Source: Sporolactobacillus sp. STSJ-5 (GTDB taxonomy: Bacteria > Bacillota > Bacilli > Bacillales > Sporolactobacillaceae). Taken from it: a stretch of DNA of 64,000 bases. The position numbers and the translations under genes are program-made. Where the stretch lies: positions 62,001-126,000 of the forward strand of contig NZ_JANFOJ010000003.1 in the NCBI RefSeq assembly GCF_024385605.1, in the 5' to 3' direction. The notes beneath the pieces were generated by a model. It made no database searches, was not told where the DNA came from, and saw only the letters and a list, made by a program, of their open reading frames with translations. Below, one piece after another: positions 36,901 to 43,732 of the stretch. Every line of letters begins with the position of its first letter. Positions within the stretch are counted from its first letter, which is position 1.

Positions 36901-37080
36901 GGGGGAAAGGGGGTATCCGCCAAGGCTATACTTGATGCTGTAAAAAAACCAAGTCGAGTGGTGAACCAATCAGGAGGCAGAGTCAAATATATAGGAAAAA
37001 ACGCAGTCGTTGTACTTAATAAAGCCGGAAAGGTAATAACAACTTATGCGAAAAATTCAAAAGGGGTAAGAAAAAAGTGA
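30997..37080 (+). CDS. WapA/Rhs-type secreted polymorphic toxin (2,027 aa)
   Basis: A cell-surface contact toxin. Residues 1-29 are a signal peptide (cleavage after S-V-A-S-A). About 290-475 resembles a DNRLRE cell-wall domain. About 478-870 holds three Fn3-like repeats, each with a TSW core. A DUF6531-like block lies at about 895-950, then YD repeats (Y-D-x-x-G-N) to about 1850 and the conserved Rhs core ending YYLQARYYDPQNGNFLSMDP. The last ~120 residues, from about 1908, are the variable toxin tip: a Lys/Tyr-rich hydrophobic linker, then YTRHGLNQAMGRDGGKGVSA and VKYIGKNAVVVLNKAGKVIT, like RelE/BECR (DUF4258-type) ribonucleases. Base composition turns AT-rich exactly at the tip. Immunity gene overlaps the stop. 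Confidence 0.9.
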   Translation: MVFTQFRKWICTVLCATLIISLLPSVASADRASDQKEKVHQSTSTATTSEKSQTKTELVSERDAYSKTFVDSKGQRTKEIYATPIHHKENGKWEKISNELVQSSDKDELQTDSTSLKAVFPKLFDENKAIAYQYGKYSLSFSQLKASDGEHTYSSNESVRTKNEKNQIIYQNIFSNIDLRHITLDNEVKEDWIINQYSGINQFQYKVTTTLAAQIEKDGSIGFYKDEKKEDKEFELPRPVMEDSAIDSGLGSGARSDDVHYTLEKADQGYLINVIASKDWLESKDRVYPVYIDPSVSIDILGDTFISSAYPTTNYNKEWDSVQGEYVLKVGKYDSTTGTNYAYMKFEVVGDLKGAIIDSASLNTFVTHSYYATQKTSIWVDRVTTGPWYVNDLIWNNRPNSTSLSSTSVARDQWASFNVQSAVQGWVNGDYPNYGFRIHENGNGQTYWKKLTAAESANKAKLVISYHYPTMKNPSVTAAQDGSGTGYTKVSWPSVSGASTYSLQMFDGKGFETVYTGSATSWSSQGKKIFPKTPYSSSSTYKLDGSGTELALNPSAFYSAKNGTSTTRKEYGYRVVANYPSGSSPVSAEVKAAIPATTVETPDLPTVKASAYPDSDTTNTDRGWLDLSWKSVPNATSYKVLVYNGKSSEEFDVGNVTSWSTKGKKIWPTASEIASGRYTLHHDQQGVELPIEPNPVYQNAAKDGGSYTSYHRYSIRIKAVNGSSSSSASDSQYGYIPLDKPTNVTMQGDLTDPVNNKGALSVQWSPVTGAGGYKVEIWDGKDFHSYDAGETTSWNSDGISLFTNVTDLPMDPSKEYALIGAPQWLIDKKAYQVHVRAYRYNEDNAPSSETEKMTGERGLSAATANQYCSITKHEELWGLEDYFTYDKHELGNATVSFNVTAGNFALQLDDQSLFTISPIDFTLTRTYNSRSNKGSAMGNGWTFSGNERLTKKDTSENPTIYYDDDDGTRHAFFYDAEHHTYLSPEGKYLTLTQESVGGAAGYRLKDSDGFSNLFEQDPTQATQFRINAYQDANQNEIRFTYNANNQLTQINEVDHSGTSVRYPIDLTYNDQGKISKAVFKDRSVDYQYDGDQLVQTTTHTSGTSRTLVNSYDYDDAGRLTQFTDSKGNEDTISYDEHELSILEPQKSGAESVSTTYHYDDENNSYEVSDTTGRTTTYQRDTDHDTYAATHTENADGTTSKVIYDDHYNVLTDTDENGKSATYTYDSRGNALSDTDKDGKTTTYRYDDQNHVIEKTDPDGTKTTNQYTGANLTQTQIGEEITKYSYDEYGRQTKVIYPNQTYSTTDYQDGSLKEVETDAKGNTTSTAYNDYGQTISETDADGRTTQYTYDPLNADLKTSVTDGNGNKTSYTYDDNGNMTSLTNAKGKTKTYTYNGNNQLLTAELPVSGTTVMKTSNTYDANGNLAKETLNSGITTQYDYDEVNQMTKATVQKSGQSVLEWSNTYDDAGNLTGRTYTDLTTNTPLVTKKWAYTAEGLLTNYIQGSFQTQNSYDANSQLTKQNVSMTDSTQPLNLGQSFAYTPEGKVDNVKVTESDGADLLQLAYTYDLTHNKTAINLNNGLFTNSYVYDEANHLTGLSYTKGSDGSATLNVSYSYDHSGNITKASDSDGDSTYTYDGNSQLTKEVLPGGTTNTYTYDSVGNRTASQVNGTAATFTYNDANQILTKNGTAFRYDADGNLTQDDQFNYAYDALGNQTSVSKLDGTEVARYAYDENGLRTKKMVGDQTNEYYYDSDSNHLILEITKKGNELQSYHYYQWDPNGHVVGMVVKDKDSSGNWKTRSYYFLTNQRGDVVQIVNESGDNVGSYTYDAYGNILSEDGAVAKANDVRYASYTYDSETQHYYLQARYYDPQNGNFLSMDPDPGDDDDTLSQNGYTYAENNPVIKIDADGNNPIIIGIVIVYTAYKLYKVYKAYKKAKKVYKLAKTVKKIKNVAGKITGYTRHGLNQAMGRDGGKGVSAKAILDAVKKPSRVVNQSGGRVKYIGKNAVVVLNKAGKVITTYAKNSKGVRKK

Positions 37081-37322
37081 ATGAGCTTAATGACACGATG
37101 ATTTTATTGCTCAAACAATGTTTAGGGACGCATAGGCCAGATCTTCTATGGGTTTTAGATGACTCAGAAATAGATATCGATGAAAAGTTAGGAAATGAAT
37201 TACGAAGTGCTGTGAGTGAGGAGCTTATAGAGAGAGGTTTTGATAAAAATGATGAACCAAATCAACTCGGAATAGACTTAGAGAATTTAATTGATCAACT
37301 TGGACGTATTTTTATGAAATAA
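37077..37322 (+). CDS. Immunity protein for Rhs toxin (81 aa)
   Basis: An 81-residue acidic protein starting at GTG 37077, overlapping the toxin stop by 4 bp, the standard toxin/immunity coupling. It contains LLWVLDDSEIDIDEKLGNEL; the acidic surface suits binding a basic RNase-like tip. Same AT-rich composition as the tip, so the two were probably acquired together. The immunity role is inferred from position, size and charge. Confidence 0.75.
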   Translation: MNELNDTMILLLKQCLGTHRPDLLWVLDDSEIDIDEKLGNELRSAVSEELIERGFDKNDEPNQLGIDLENLIDQLGRIFMK

Positions 37323-37358
37323 TAATTTTGAACAAAATAGGATTATCGCTTTACTAGT

Positions 37359-37499
37359 GCCGTCCATACCGATAAAGATTCCTCAGGTAATTGGAGAACG
37401 ACACCATATTATTTTCTGACGAATCAACGTGGCGATGTGATTCAAATTGTCAACCAAACTGGCAATAAAGTAGGTTCCTATACCTATCCAGAAGCGTGA
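37359..37499 (+). pseudogene. Orphan Rhs core fragment
   Basis: In the frame from 37359 the translation runs DKDSSGNWRTTPYYFLTNQR, then GDVIQIVNQTGNKVGSYTY, and ends P-E-A-stop. It is nearly identical to the core of the intact toxin (DKDSSGNWKTRSYYFLTNQR). It is a leftover of a displaced Rhs end, the raw material for tip exchange by recombination. No toxin or immunity partner for it is recognisable. Confidence 0.85.
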
Positions 37500-37526
37500 A
37501 CGACTGAGTGAAAAAGGAGTAACCTG

Positions 37527-37829
37527 ATGACCTGTGAAGATGCCTTCCGATATTTACAGAAGTATGGTTTGAAGTGTAAGCCAACAGATGTGGCACAATG
37601 GCTAAAGGAAGATAAATTTATCACTAATTAGGAGGAAATAAATGAGGATGTTCTCGAACGCTTTAATGACTGGCGTAGATGGAAAGGAACTGCTTATGAA
37701 GCAGATATTGATCACCTCACCCAGATCAATCGGCTGATTGAAGAGAACGCAGAACTCAGAAAAGAAATCGAAAAATTACACATAGAAATACAGGTTTTAG
37801 AAGATCAGCTTGGCATTCAACCTTTCTAG
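37527..37829 (+). pseudogene. Small HTH/coiled-coil protein interrupted by an in-frame TAG
   Basis: ATG 37527 follows AAGGAG with 7-nt spacing. The frame encodes 34 residues (ending K-E-D-K-F-I-T-N), meets TAG at 37629-37631, and continues open in the same frame to 37829 with WKGTAYEADIDHLTQINRLI and then a leucine-zipper-like heptad region. The first part resembles a short HTH (PTDVAQWLKEDK), so the intact form would be a 100-codon DNA-binding/coiled-coil protein typical of phages and conjugative elements. Confidence 0.6.
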
Positions 37830-37858
37830 TCTTTACCTTCTCTGTACTGAAACGGCGG

Positions 37859-37900
37859 ATTCCCCTACCAACAAATAAAAAATGAGGTGGGGGAATTTTA
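37859..37900 (+). terminator. Terminator after split small gene
   Basis: ATTCCCC-x-ACC pairs with GGT-x-GGGGAAT around a long A-rich loop, followed by TTTTA. The next ~115 bp hold no supportable gene. Confidence 0.6.
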
Positions 37901-38015
37901 AATGACTATGATTTTCTTAGTTGAGACACACATTTTCTCTGTGATGCCCTGCTTTTTACCATTGTCCCTTGCCTGGCAGCTCTGTCCCTCGTTTCTGTCC
38001 TAAGTGTCCCTAAAA

Positions 38016-38041
38016 CATGGCATAAGTGGGCTTATGCCATG
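38016..38041. repeat. Perfect 11-bp inverted repeat before decayed XRE gene
   Basis: CATGGCATAAG (38016-38026), TGGG, CTTATGCCATG (38031-38041). Like the repeat at 22040 it sits upstream of an XRE-type sequence, so it may be an old operator. Confidence 0.55.
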
Positions 38042-38061
38042 GCAATATACAAAAAAAGCCT

Positions 38062-38175
38062 GGAATATCATGTTGGGCATTACAGAATTTACTTGAAGAA
38101 ATAAAAGAGCCATTCCTAAACGTGACCATAAGATTGGCACGAGTCATAGAGACGACTGTGAAGGATTATAGGGAG
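38062..38175 (+). pseudogene. Decayed XRE regulator, relative of the gene at 22192
   Basis: The frame reads G-I-S-C-W-A-L-Q-N-L-L then K-E-P-F-L-N-V-T-I-R-L-A-R-V and E-T-T-V-K-D. This matches the regulator at 22192 at about 18 of 37 positions with one codon missing; the N-terminal HTH start is lost. No ribosome site serves it. Confidence 0.65.
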
Positions 38176-38182
38176 ACGAGGC

Positions 38183-38329
38183 TTAGGCTTCGATCTCCTT
38201 GTTTTCTTTATCAAGATATTCGATTTCATGAACGACCGCCCAATAGATGGGATCGGTAAGCAGATCGTTGTGATGCCCTATTTCGTATTTTTTCAAGGTA
38301 TTAAGTTTACGATTGTTTTCCTGAATCAT
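38183..38329 (-). CDS. Possible small leftward protein (48 aa), perhaps remnant
   Basis: Frame from ATG 38329 to TAA 38183, with YEIGHHNDLLTDPIYWAVVH in the middle and an acidic end. The frame is open upstream for another 17 codons without a start, and the ATG has no ribosome site, so it may be the tail of a decayed gene. It faces the decayed XRE gene as the 83-residue gene faces XRE at 22.4 kb. Confidence 0.35.
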   Translation of the reverse strand: MIQENNRKLNTLKKYEIGHHNDLLTDPIYWAVVHEIEYLDKENKEIEA

Positions 38330-38468
38330 TATGCTGATGCACTTAATTTGGGCATTTTTGGTTTGCTCCTTTTTTCTGGCTCAGCTAGATGAAAAAGGCT
38401 ATAAAATGCTTATGTAGTGGGGTTAAACTGTAAAAGTTGTACGCCTACCGTCTCCATATGGAGTAAAG

Positions 38469-38508
38469 AAAGCTGCAGGCCTTGAATGAAAGGTTGTGCA
38501 GCTTTTTT
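38469..38508 (+). terminator. Rho-independent terminator upstream of hemA
   Basis: AAAGCTGCA (38469-38477) pairs with TGCAGCTTT (38497-38505), followed by TTT. It insulates hemA from the mobile region. Confidence 0.82.
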
Positions 38509-38619
38509 CGTCTGAGATATTCTGAGCATGAGTCAGAGCAAGACAAATGTATAATTTAATTATTCTAGCTTGGATTCGTGTCTCATTTGCTAAGAGATGC
38601 TTCCTGTTTGGAAAAATGA

Positions 38620-38659
38620 TACAATGAACAGTGACTTTAAAGTGATAAAAGTCACTGTT
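38620..38659 (+). promoter_or_regulatory. hemA promoter with a 12-bp inverted repeat
   Basis: TACAAT (38620-38625) with TG at 38617-38618 gives an extended -10. Immediately downstream AACAGTGACTTT (38627-38638) and AAAGTCACTGTT (38648-38659) form a perfect inverted repeat at the expected transcript start, followed by TTGTT. It could be an operator or a 5' mRNA hairpin with attenuator character. Confidence 0.6.
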
Positions 38660-38751
38660 TTGTTCTGCTTTGATTTATTGGTTTGTAATAAAAAGAGGTT
38701 CATGATGTTCAAAGTCCATCTTTGAACAAAAAGATCGGAGGAAGCTGGTTC

Positions 38752-40110
38752 ATGCATATTCTGACAATTGGAGTCAACCATCGAAACACTCCGGTGAACA
38801 TGAGAGAAAAATTGACGTTTCAACCGTCGGATTTAGAGCAGGCACTCCTTAAATTAAGAGAAGCAAACACTATTGTTGAAGATGTGATTCTATCTACATG
38901 CAACCGGACAGAATTATATGTTGTCTGCGATCAGCTGCATGCAGGTCGTTATTATAGCGAAAAATTTTTTATTGAATGGTTTGGGATTGATCCTGAACGT
39001 ATTGCTCCATATTTGATCATTAAGGAAGATCAAGAAGCTATTCGTCATCTGTTCCGCGTGACTTGCGGATTGGAGTCCATGGTGTTGGGTGAGACGCAGA
39101 TTATCGGTCAAGTAAGAAACAGTTTTTTGACAGCCCAACGGACCGGGACAACCGGTACTTTATTCAATGAACTGTTCAAGCAGGCATTGAATGTGGCAAA
39201 ACGTGCCCAAGATGAGACACAAATCAATGATCATCCGGTTTCGATAAGCTATGCGGCGGTTAAAATGCTTCAGAATACGGTTGACTCGCTTGAAAGCAAG
39301 TCGGTGCTGATGATTGGTGCGGGTGAGATGAGCAGGCTGGCGCTAAAGCATCTGACCAGTGCCGGTATCAGGCATTTGACGGTGATGAATCGAACGAGAG
39401 GACGAGCAGTTCAATTAGCAGCAGAGTTTCATGGTCAGGCTGCGAATCTGAGTGAATTAATTGTTCGGATGGAGCAAAGTGATCTTGTTTTTGCATCCAC
39501 ATCAGCTCCTGTTTTTCTGATTACTAAGGAGACTATTCTACCCCTTCTTGCAAGACGGGGAGGACGTCCTTTAATTCTGGTGGATGTCGGGGTTCCGAGA
39601 AATATTGATCCGCAGATTGCTCAGCTGAACGGTGTGCGTCTGTTCGATATTGATGATCTGGACCGGATTGTCGACGACAATCTGGAAGCGCGAAGAACCG
39701 CTGCGAGGCAGATTGAACGACTTGTTGATCATCAACTGGTTCAATATACAGAATGGTTGCAGACGCTTGGCGTTGTGCCGGTCATCTCCGGTTTGCGTAA
39801 GAAAGCACTCTCTTTGCATGCTGAGGCAATGAAGCGTATTGAAAATAAACTGCCTGGGATGACGGAACAAGAACGAAAGGTCATCAGTCAACAGACACAG
39901 AGCATGATTAATCAGCTTCTGCATGATCCGATCCGGAATATTAAAGAATTGGCAGGACATGATCAAGGTATCCGTGCGGTCAAACATTTTGCCGAAATTT
40001 TTAACATAGCCGCGGACACAGAACGATCCGCTCAGGCATACCAGTGGGACCTTCTCCCGAATTCCTCCGTTAAAAGCAAGGAGAATCATCTTCCCATTCA
40101 TACGGGTTAA
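38752..40110 (+). CDS. hemA: Glutamyl-tRNA reductase
   Basis: First committed enzyme of C5 tetrapyrrole synthesis: reduces glutamyl-tRNA(Glu) to glutamate-1-semialdehyde with NADPH. 452 residues, normal length. ATG 38752 follows GATCGGAGGAAG. Catalytic Cys50 is in ILSTCNRTELY. G-x-G-x-M-S in LMIGAGEMSRLALKHL (about 190) binds NADPH, and the C-terminal dimerisation helix has MINQLLHDPIRNIKELA. In Bacillus hemA is usually followed by hemX and hemCDBL; here a repeat and an unrelated transporter follow, so it is monocistronic. Heme often controls HemA stability through its N-terminus, and the promoter hairpin may add control. Confidence 0.97.
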   Translation: MHILTIGVNHRNTPVNMREKLTFQPSDLEQALLKLREANTIVEDVILSTCNRTELYVVCDQLHAGRYYSEKFFIEWFGIDPERIAPYLIIKEDQEAIRHLFRVTCGLESMVLGETQIIGQVRNSFLTAQRTGTTGTLFNELFKQALNVAKRAQDETQINDHPVSISYAAVKMLQNTVDSLESKSVLMIGAGEMSRLALKHLTSAGIRHLTVMNRTRGRAVQLAAEFHGQAANLSELIVRMEQSDLVFASTSAPVFLITKETILPLLARRGGRPLILVDVGVPRNIDPQIAQLNGVRLFDIDDLDRIVDDNLEARRTAARQIERLVDHQLVQYTEWLQTLGVVPVISGLRKKALSLHAEAMKRIENKLPGMTEQERKVISQQTQSMINQLLHDPIRNIKELAGHDQGIRAVKHFAEIFNIAADTERSAQAYQWDLLPNSSVKSKENHLPIHTG

Positions 40111-40234
40111 GAAAGTTTCATTTATAAAAGCAATTCTTCTATTTGTTTCAATACATGATGGTGGCCCGTAAATGGACACGCCATTTTTTTACAAGGAAAG
40201 AATGTAAATGATTTTTGCCAAAGCAAAAGGTTGT

Positions 40235-40385
40235 GAACCAAACGCGCAGGTGCGAGACTCCTGCGGAGCGGCCCAGTTGATCGCAGGCCAAGGGAGACCC
40301 CGCAGGCATCAGTTTGCTTGAGGAGGCTCCCGGACTGCCCGCGGCCGTGCCCAATTGATCGCGAGCAACCGGAGCGTATTCAAAA
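40235..40385. repeat. GC-rich Bacillales interspersed repeat
   Basis: This block has the recurring Bacillus pattern GCGAGACTCCTGCGG ... GAGACCCCGCAGGC ... GAGGAGGCTCCCGGACTGCC ... CCGCGG, with CCTGCGG/CCGCAGG self-complementarity, and is much richer in GC than its flanks. Two internal copies of GCCCAxTTGATCGC interrupt it. Such elements are scattered in Bacillales intergenic DNA and give spurious ORFs on both strands. It fills most of the hemA-transporter gap. Confidence 0.7.
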
Positions 40386-40544
40386 TCCGGCATGGTTTAT
40401 GGACTGGGCGCTTTTGCCCATTTTTTCTAATGCTCCTGAGATGCTTTTATCAGTATCATCCGAACTTGAATCCGCAATCTCTGCCGTTCATTCCTTGTTT
40501 TCGTCATCTCATTCTGTTAACGCTTTCACAAGCCTTTTTGTTGC

Positions 40545-40550
40545 TACAAT
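40545..40550 (+). promoter_or_regulatory. Extended -10 promoter for OFA transporter
   Basis: TACAAT preceded by TGC (40542-40544), about 85 bp upstream of the start codon. A matching -35 is not clear, which suits an activator-dependent promoter. Confidence 0.5.
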
Positions 40551-40634
40551 TAGTGTGTGGAAAGGAAATAATCCTTCAGAAAAATTGATTTTACAGTTTT
40601 CTATAACTAATTGGAGCGAAAAGAGGTCATTAAC

Positions 40635-41870
40635 ATGACAAATGAAATGAAGAGCTCAAAACAATCCCGTCTGTCAGTACTGATTGGAACGGTTATTGCA
40701 ATGATTGGTTTAGGTACCATCTATACATGGAGTTTGTTTAATCAGCCGCTTGCCGATACGTACGGCTGGAGTGTCGGTGCAGTCGCGACGACGTTTTCTA
40801 TTATGAGTTTTGCTTTGTCTTTCTCGACTTTATCGGCCAGCAGCATTCAGAAAAAATTGGGGATTCGCGGTCTGCTCATTCTCAGCGGAGTGGGGATGGG
40901 TGCAGGCCTGATGATTACGTCGATTTCTTCATCGCTGTGGATGCTGTACATCTTTGCCGGGGTTCTTGTCGGTGCATCGAACGGTATCGGTTACATGACA
41001 ACACTCTCAAATGCGATTCAGTATTTCCCTGAGAAAAAGGGCTTGATTTCGGGAATTGCAGTCGGCGCATACGGAACCGGAAGTCTGCTGTTTAAGTATG
41101 TTCTCGGATTTTTTATCAACTCTGTCGGTGTTGTGCAAGCCTTCCTCTATTGGGGAGTTATCATTATGCTCTTGCTCATTGCCGGTGCGTTCTTAGTGAA
41201 AGAGGCAAAGGTCGCAGTAAAGCCGCAAAGAAGCAGTGTCAAGGTCCAAAATGATTATACCTTAAAGGAAATGCTGCACACGAAGGAAGCGTATCTTTTG
41301 TTCTTTGTCCTGTTCACGGCATGCATGAGCGGATTGTATCTGATCGGCAGCGTGGCGAATATCGGTGTCAGTCTTGCCGGACTGAATATGGCAACAGCCG
41401 CGAATGCGGTGGCACTGGTTGCGATCTTCAACACGACCGGGCGCATTGTACTGGGCACCGCATCCGATCATTTTGAGCGGCTGAAGGTGATTGCTGTATC
41501 GCTCTTCATTACTGCGGCAGCTGCACTTGTCCTCAGTGAGTTGAAACTGAACTTTGCTTTGTTCTTCATCTGTGTCTCTAGTGTTGCATTCTGCTTTGGC
41601 GGGAATATCACCATCTTCCCAACCATTGTTTCTGAATTCTTCGGTTTGAAAAATCAAAGTCGGAACTATGGAATCATTTATCAAGGGTTCGGGATCGGCG
41701 GTTTAAGCGTATCCTTCATCTCCGGATTTCTAGGTGGATTCGCGCCAACGTTCAACTTCATTGCGCTGCTTTGCGCTGCTGCCTCTGTTGTTGCGATGCT
41801 TCTCCATGTCCCAGGTACGAAACGTGCCCCTTTATTCGCTGCACGCAAAATACAGGAAGAGAGAAGATAA
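40635..41870 (+). CDS. OFA-family MFS transporter (YhjX/oxalate-formate antiporter type)
   Basis: A 411-residue, 12-helix major facilitator. ATG 40635 follows AAAAGAGGTC; the in-frame TTG 40611 lacks a site. It begins with the OFA signature (GTVIAMIGLGTIYTWSLFNQ), and helices 4-5 have the GASNGIGYMTTLSNAIQYFP block. E. coli YhjX of this family is induced by the pyruvate-responsive LytS/LytR-like pair YpdA/YpdB, and here a LytS/LytT-like pair follows, so a monocarboxylate such as pyruvate, lactate or formate is a likely substrate. Substrate and direction are not shown. Confidence 0.85.
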   Translation: MTNEMKSSKQSRLSVLIGTVIAMIGLGTIYTWSLFNQPLADTYGWSVGAVATTFSIMSFALSFSTLSASSIQKKLGIRGLLILSGVGMGAGLMITSISSSLWMLYIFAGVLVGASNGIGYMTTLSNAIQYFPEKKGLISGIAVGAYGTGSLLFKYVLGFFINSVGVVQAFLYWGVIIMLLLIAGAFLVKEAKVAVKPQRSSVKVQNDYTLKEMLHTKEAYLLFFVLFTACMSGLYLIGSVANIGVSLAGLNMATAANAVALVAIFNTTGRIVLGTASDHFERLKVIAVSLFITAAAALVLSELKLNFALFFICVSSVAFCFGGNITIFPTIVSEFFGLKNQSRNYGIIYQGFGIGGLSVSFISGFLGGFAPTFNFIALLCAAASVVAMLLHVPGTKRAPLFAARKIQEERR

Positions 41871-42073
41871 TTGATTTTTGAGGATGAAAAATGGATTATA
41901 TAAATAGATGGCTCGTGAGATTTTTGCAAAGGCTTCTGCTTCAAGCATCACAGTTGATGTTTGAGGCAGAACTTTTTGTTGTTTAAAAGAAGCAGCGATA
42001 CAGGTCCAAAAAAGTCTGTTAAAATGGTAATGAAATCGTTACCAGGATGAACTGAGAGCGGGTGAAATTCGTT

Positions 42074-43732
42074 ATGACATCGTTTGTGACCATGCTGTTT
42101 CAATTATTTGAGCGGGCAGCATTGCTGATTGTGTTTCTTTTTTTAATTACGAGAATTCCGCGGTTTAAAGAGATATTGCAGCGTGAAAAGCATTCGGCAT
42201 CCGAGCTTGCGATTCTGACATCCATTTTTTGTTTGTTTGCCATTTTAAGTACCTATTCAGGAATTCATGTGGAAGGATCACTGGTGAATGTCCGTATCGC
42301 AACAATTGTGTCGAGCGGAATTCTATTTGGGCCGATTGTCGGATTGATTACCGGTATCGTTTCCGGTACACATCGCTATTTGATTGATATCGGAGGCGTT
42401 TCAGCACTTCCGTGTTTTATTACCAGTTCGTTTGCCGGAGTGGTTTCGGTATGGATCCATAAAAAGGTGAAAAAATCGCAGCGTTGGATATATGGTATCG
42501 CCGGCGGGATGTTCTGCGAGCTGTTAACGATGGTGCTCATCCTTTTGATGGCCGGTTCGTTTAAACTCGGCTGGAGTATTGTCTCGCAAATTGCTCTGCC
42601 CATGATTTTGGGTGAGGTCAATATCGGTTTTATCGTCCTACTGGTCATGAGTGTCGAAGGAGAAAAGGAGAAAATCGCTGCGATGCAGGCGAAGCTTTCT
42701 CTGGATATTGCCAATAAGACACTTCCTTATTTTCGTTCTGTTAATAAGGATTCGCTGGCAAAAATCTGCAGCATCATAAAAGAAGAAATTCACGCAGACG
42801 CTGTGGCCATGACGGATACAGAAACGGTTCTCGCGTATGTTGGTTTCGGAGAGGAGCGGTACACGGTCGGCAAAAACATTGTCAGCGATTTGACGAAAAA
42901 GGTGATCAGTCAAGGACATATTACCTTCTCCAACCATTCGTCGGAGCATCACCTGCCGCAAATTCAATCGGTACTGATTATTCCATTAAAGGAAAAGGAT
43001 GAAGTTACTGGAACGCTCAAGACGTACTATCGCAAGGCGACAAAAATGACCTACTCTCAGCAAACGCTGGCGATCGGCCTCTCGCAGATGATCTCTACTT
43101 TATTAGAGATTTCTCGAATGGAACAAATAAAAGAGGCAGCGAGCAAGGCGGAGCTTCGGGCACTTCAGTCAAAAATTAATCCGCATTTTCTTTTCAATGC
43201 ACTCAACACGATTGCATCTCTGACGCGCAGAGATCCTGGAAAAGCGCGTGAACTGATTATTCATTTATCCGGATATATGCGTTCGAATATCGAACGGACG
43301 GACGAATTGATTGATATGGATGAGGCGATTCAGCAGGTGAAAGACTATGTTGAAATTGAGCGTGCAAGATTCGGCCACCGACTGGAAGTAGCCTATGATC
43401 TGGATCCGGTTGATTTAAAAATCCCCAGCCTTCTGATACAGCCGCTCGTGGAAAATGCGATTAAGCATGGAGCGCTGAAAGCAGGCGGACAAGGCAAGGT
43501 TACGATAAGCGTCGAGGCATTGAGCCATTGTGTTCGTATCCATGTGAGGGATAATGGACCGGGCATTGATCGGGCAACGATTGATCGTTTGTATCAAGAC
43601 CAAATGCCGGCAAAGAAAATCGGTTTGCTAAATGTTCATCAGCGCGTAAAATTAATTTATGGGAACGGTCTGATCATTCATCATTTGGCACCGGGAACTG
43701 ACGTTTATTTCGACATTAAGAAGGTGGATTAA
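42074..43732 (+). CDS. LytS-type sensor histidine kinase (5TMR-LYT)
   Basis: A 552-residue kinase; ATG 42074 lies 9 nt after GGGTGA, while GTG 42062 overlaps that site. Residues 1-190 form a 5TMR-LYT sensor with several membrane helices (GILFGPIVGLITGIVSGTHR). A GAF-like domain is at about 220-350. The His_kinase block has SKINPHFLFNALNTIASLTR with phospho-acceptor His371, followed by an HATPase_c domain (VENAIKHG, then VRDNGPGID). LytS-class kinases in B. subtilis and YpdA in E. coli respond to pyruvate. The stop overlaps the regulator gene by 1 bp. Confidence 0.9.
   Translation: MTSFVTMLFQLFERAALLIVFLFLITRIPRFKEILQREKHSASELAILTSIFCLFAILSTYSGIHVEGSLVNVRIATIVSSGILFGPIVGLITGIVSGTHRYLIDIGGVSALPCFITSSFAGVVSVWIHKKVKKSQRWIYGIAGGMFCELLTMVLILLMAGSFKLGWSIVSQIALPMILGEVNIGFIVLLVMSVEGEKEKIAAMQAKLSLDIANKTLPYFRSVNKDSLAKICSIIKEEIHADAVAMTDTETVLAYVGFGEERYTVGKNIVSDLTKKVISQGHITFSNHSSEHHLPQIQSVLIIPLKEKDEVTGTLKTYYRKATKMTYSQQTLAIGLSQMISTLLEISRMEQIKEAASKAELRALQSKINPHFLFNALNTIASLTRRDPGKARELIIHLSGYMRSNIERTDELIDMDEAIQQVKDYVEIERARFGHRLEVAYDLDPVDLKIPSLLIQPLVENAIKHGALKAGGQGKVTISVEALSHCVRIHVRDNGPGIDRATIDRLYQDQMPAKKIGLLNVHQRVKLIYGNGLIIHHLAPGTDVYFDIKKVD

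Noticed and set aside
37642-37737. 31-codon frame from ATG 37642 behind AGGAGG
   Set aside because: The SD-like string is the continuation of the split gene after its TAG, and the product is short and featureless.
40148-40638. Frames on both strands between hemA and the transporter
   Set aside because: They come from the GC-rich interspersed repeat and have no ribosome sites.
42025-42045. GGTAA-x8-TTACC palindrome before the LytS-like gene
   Set aside because: Only five bases per arm, which is expected by chance; no support as an operator.
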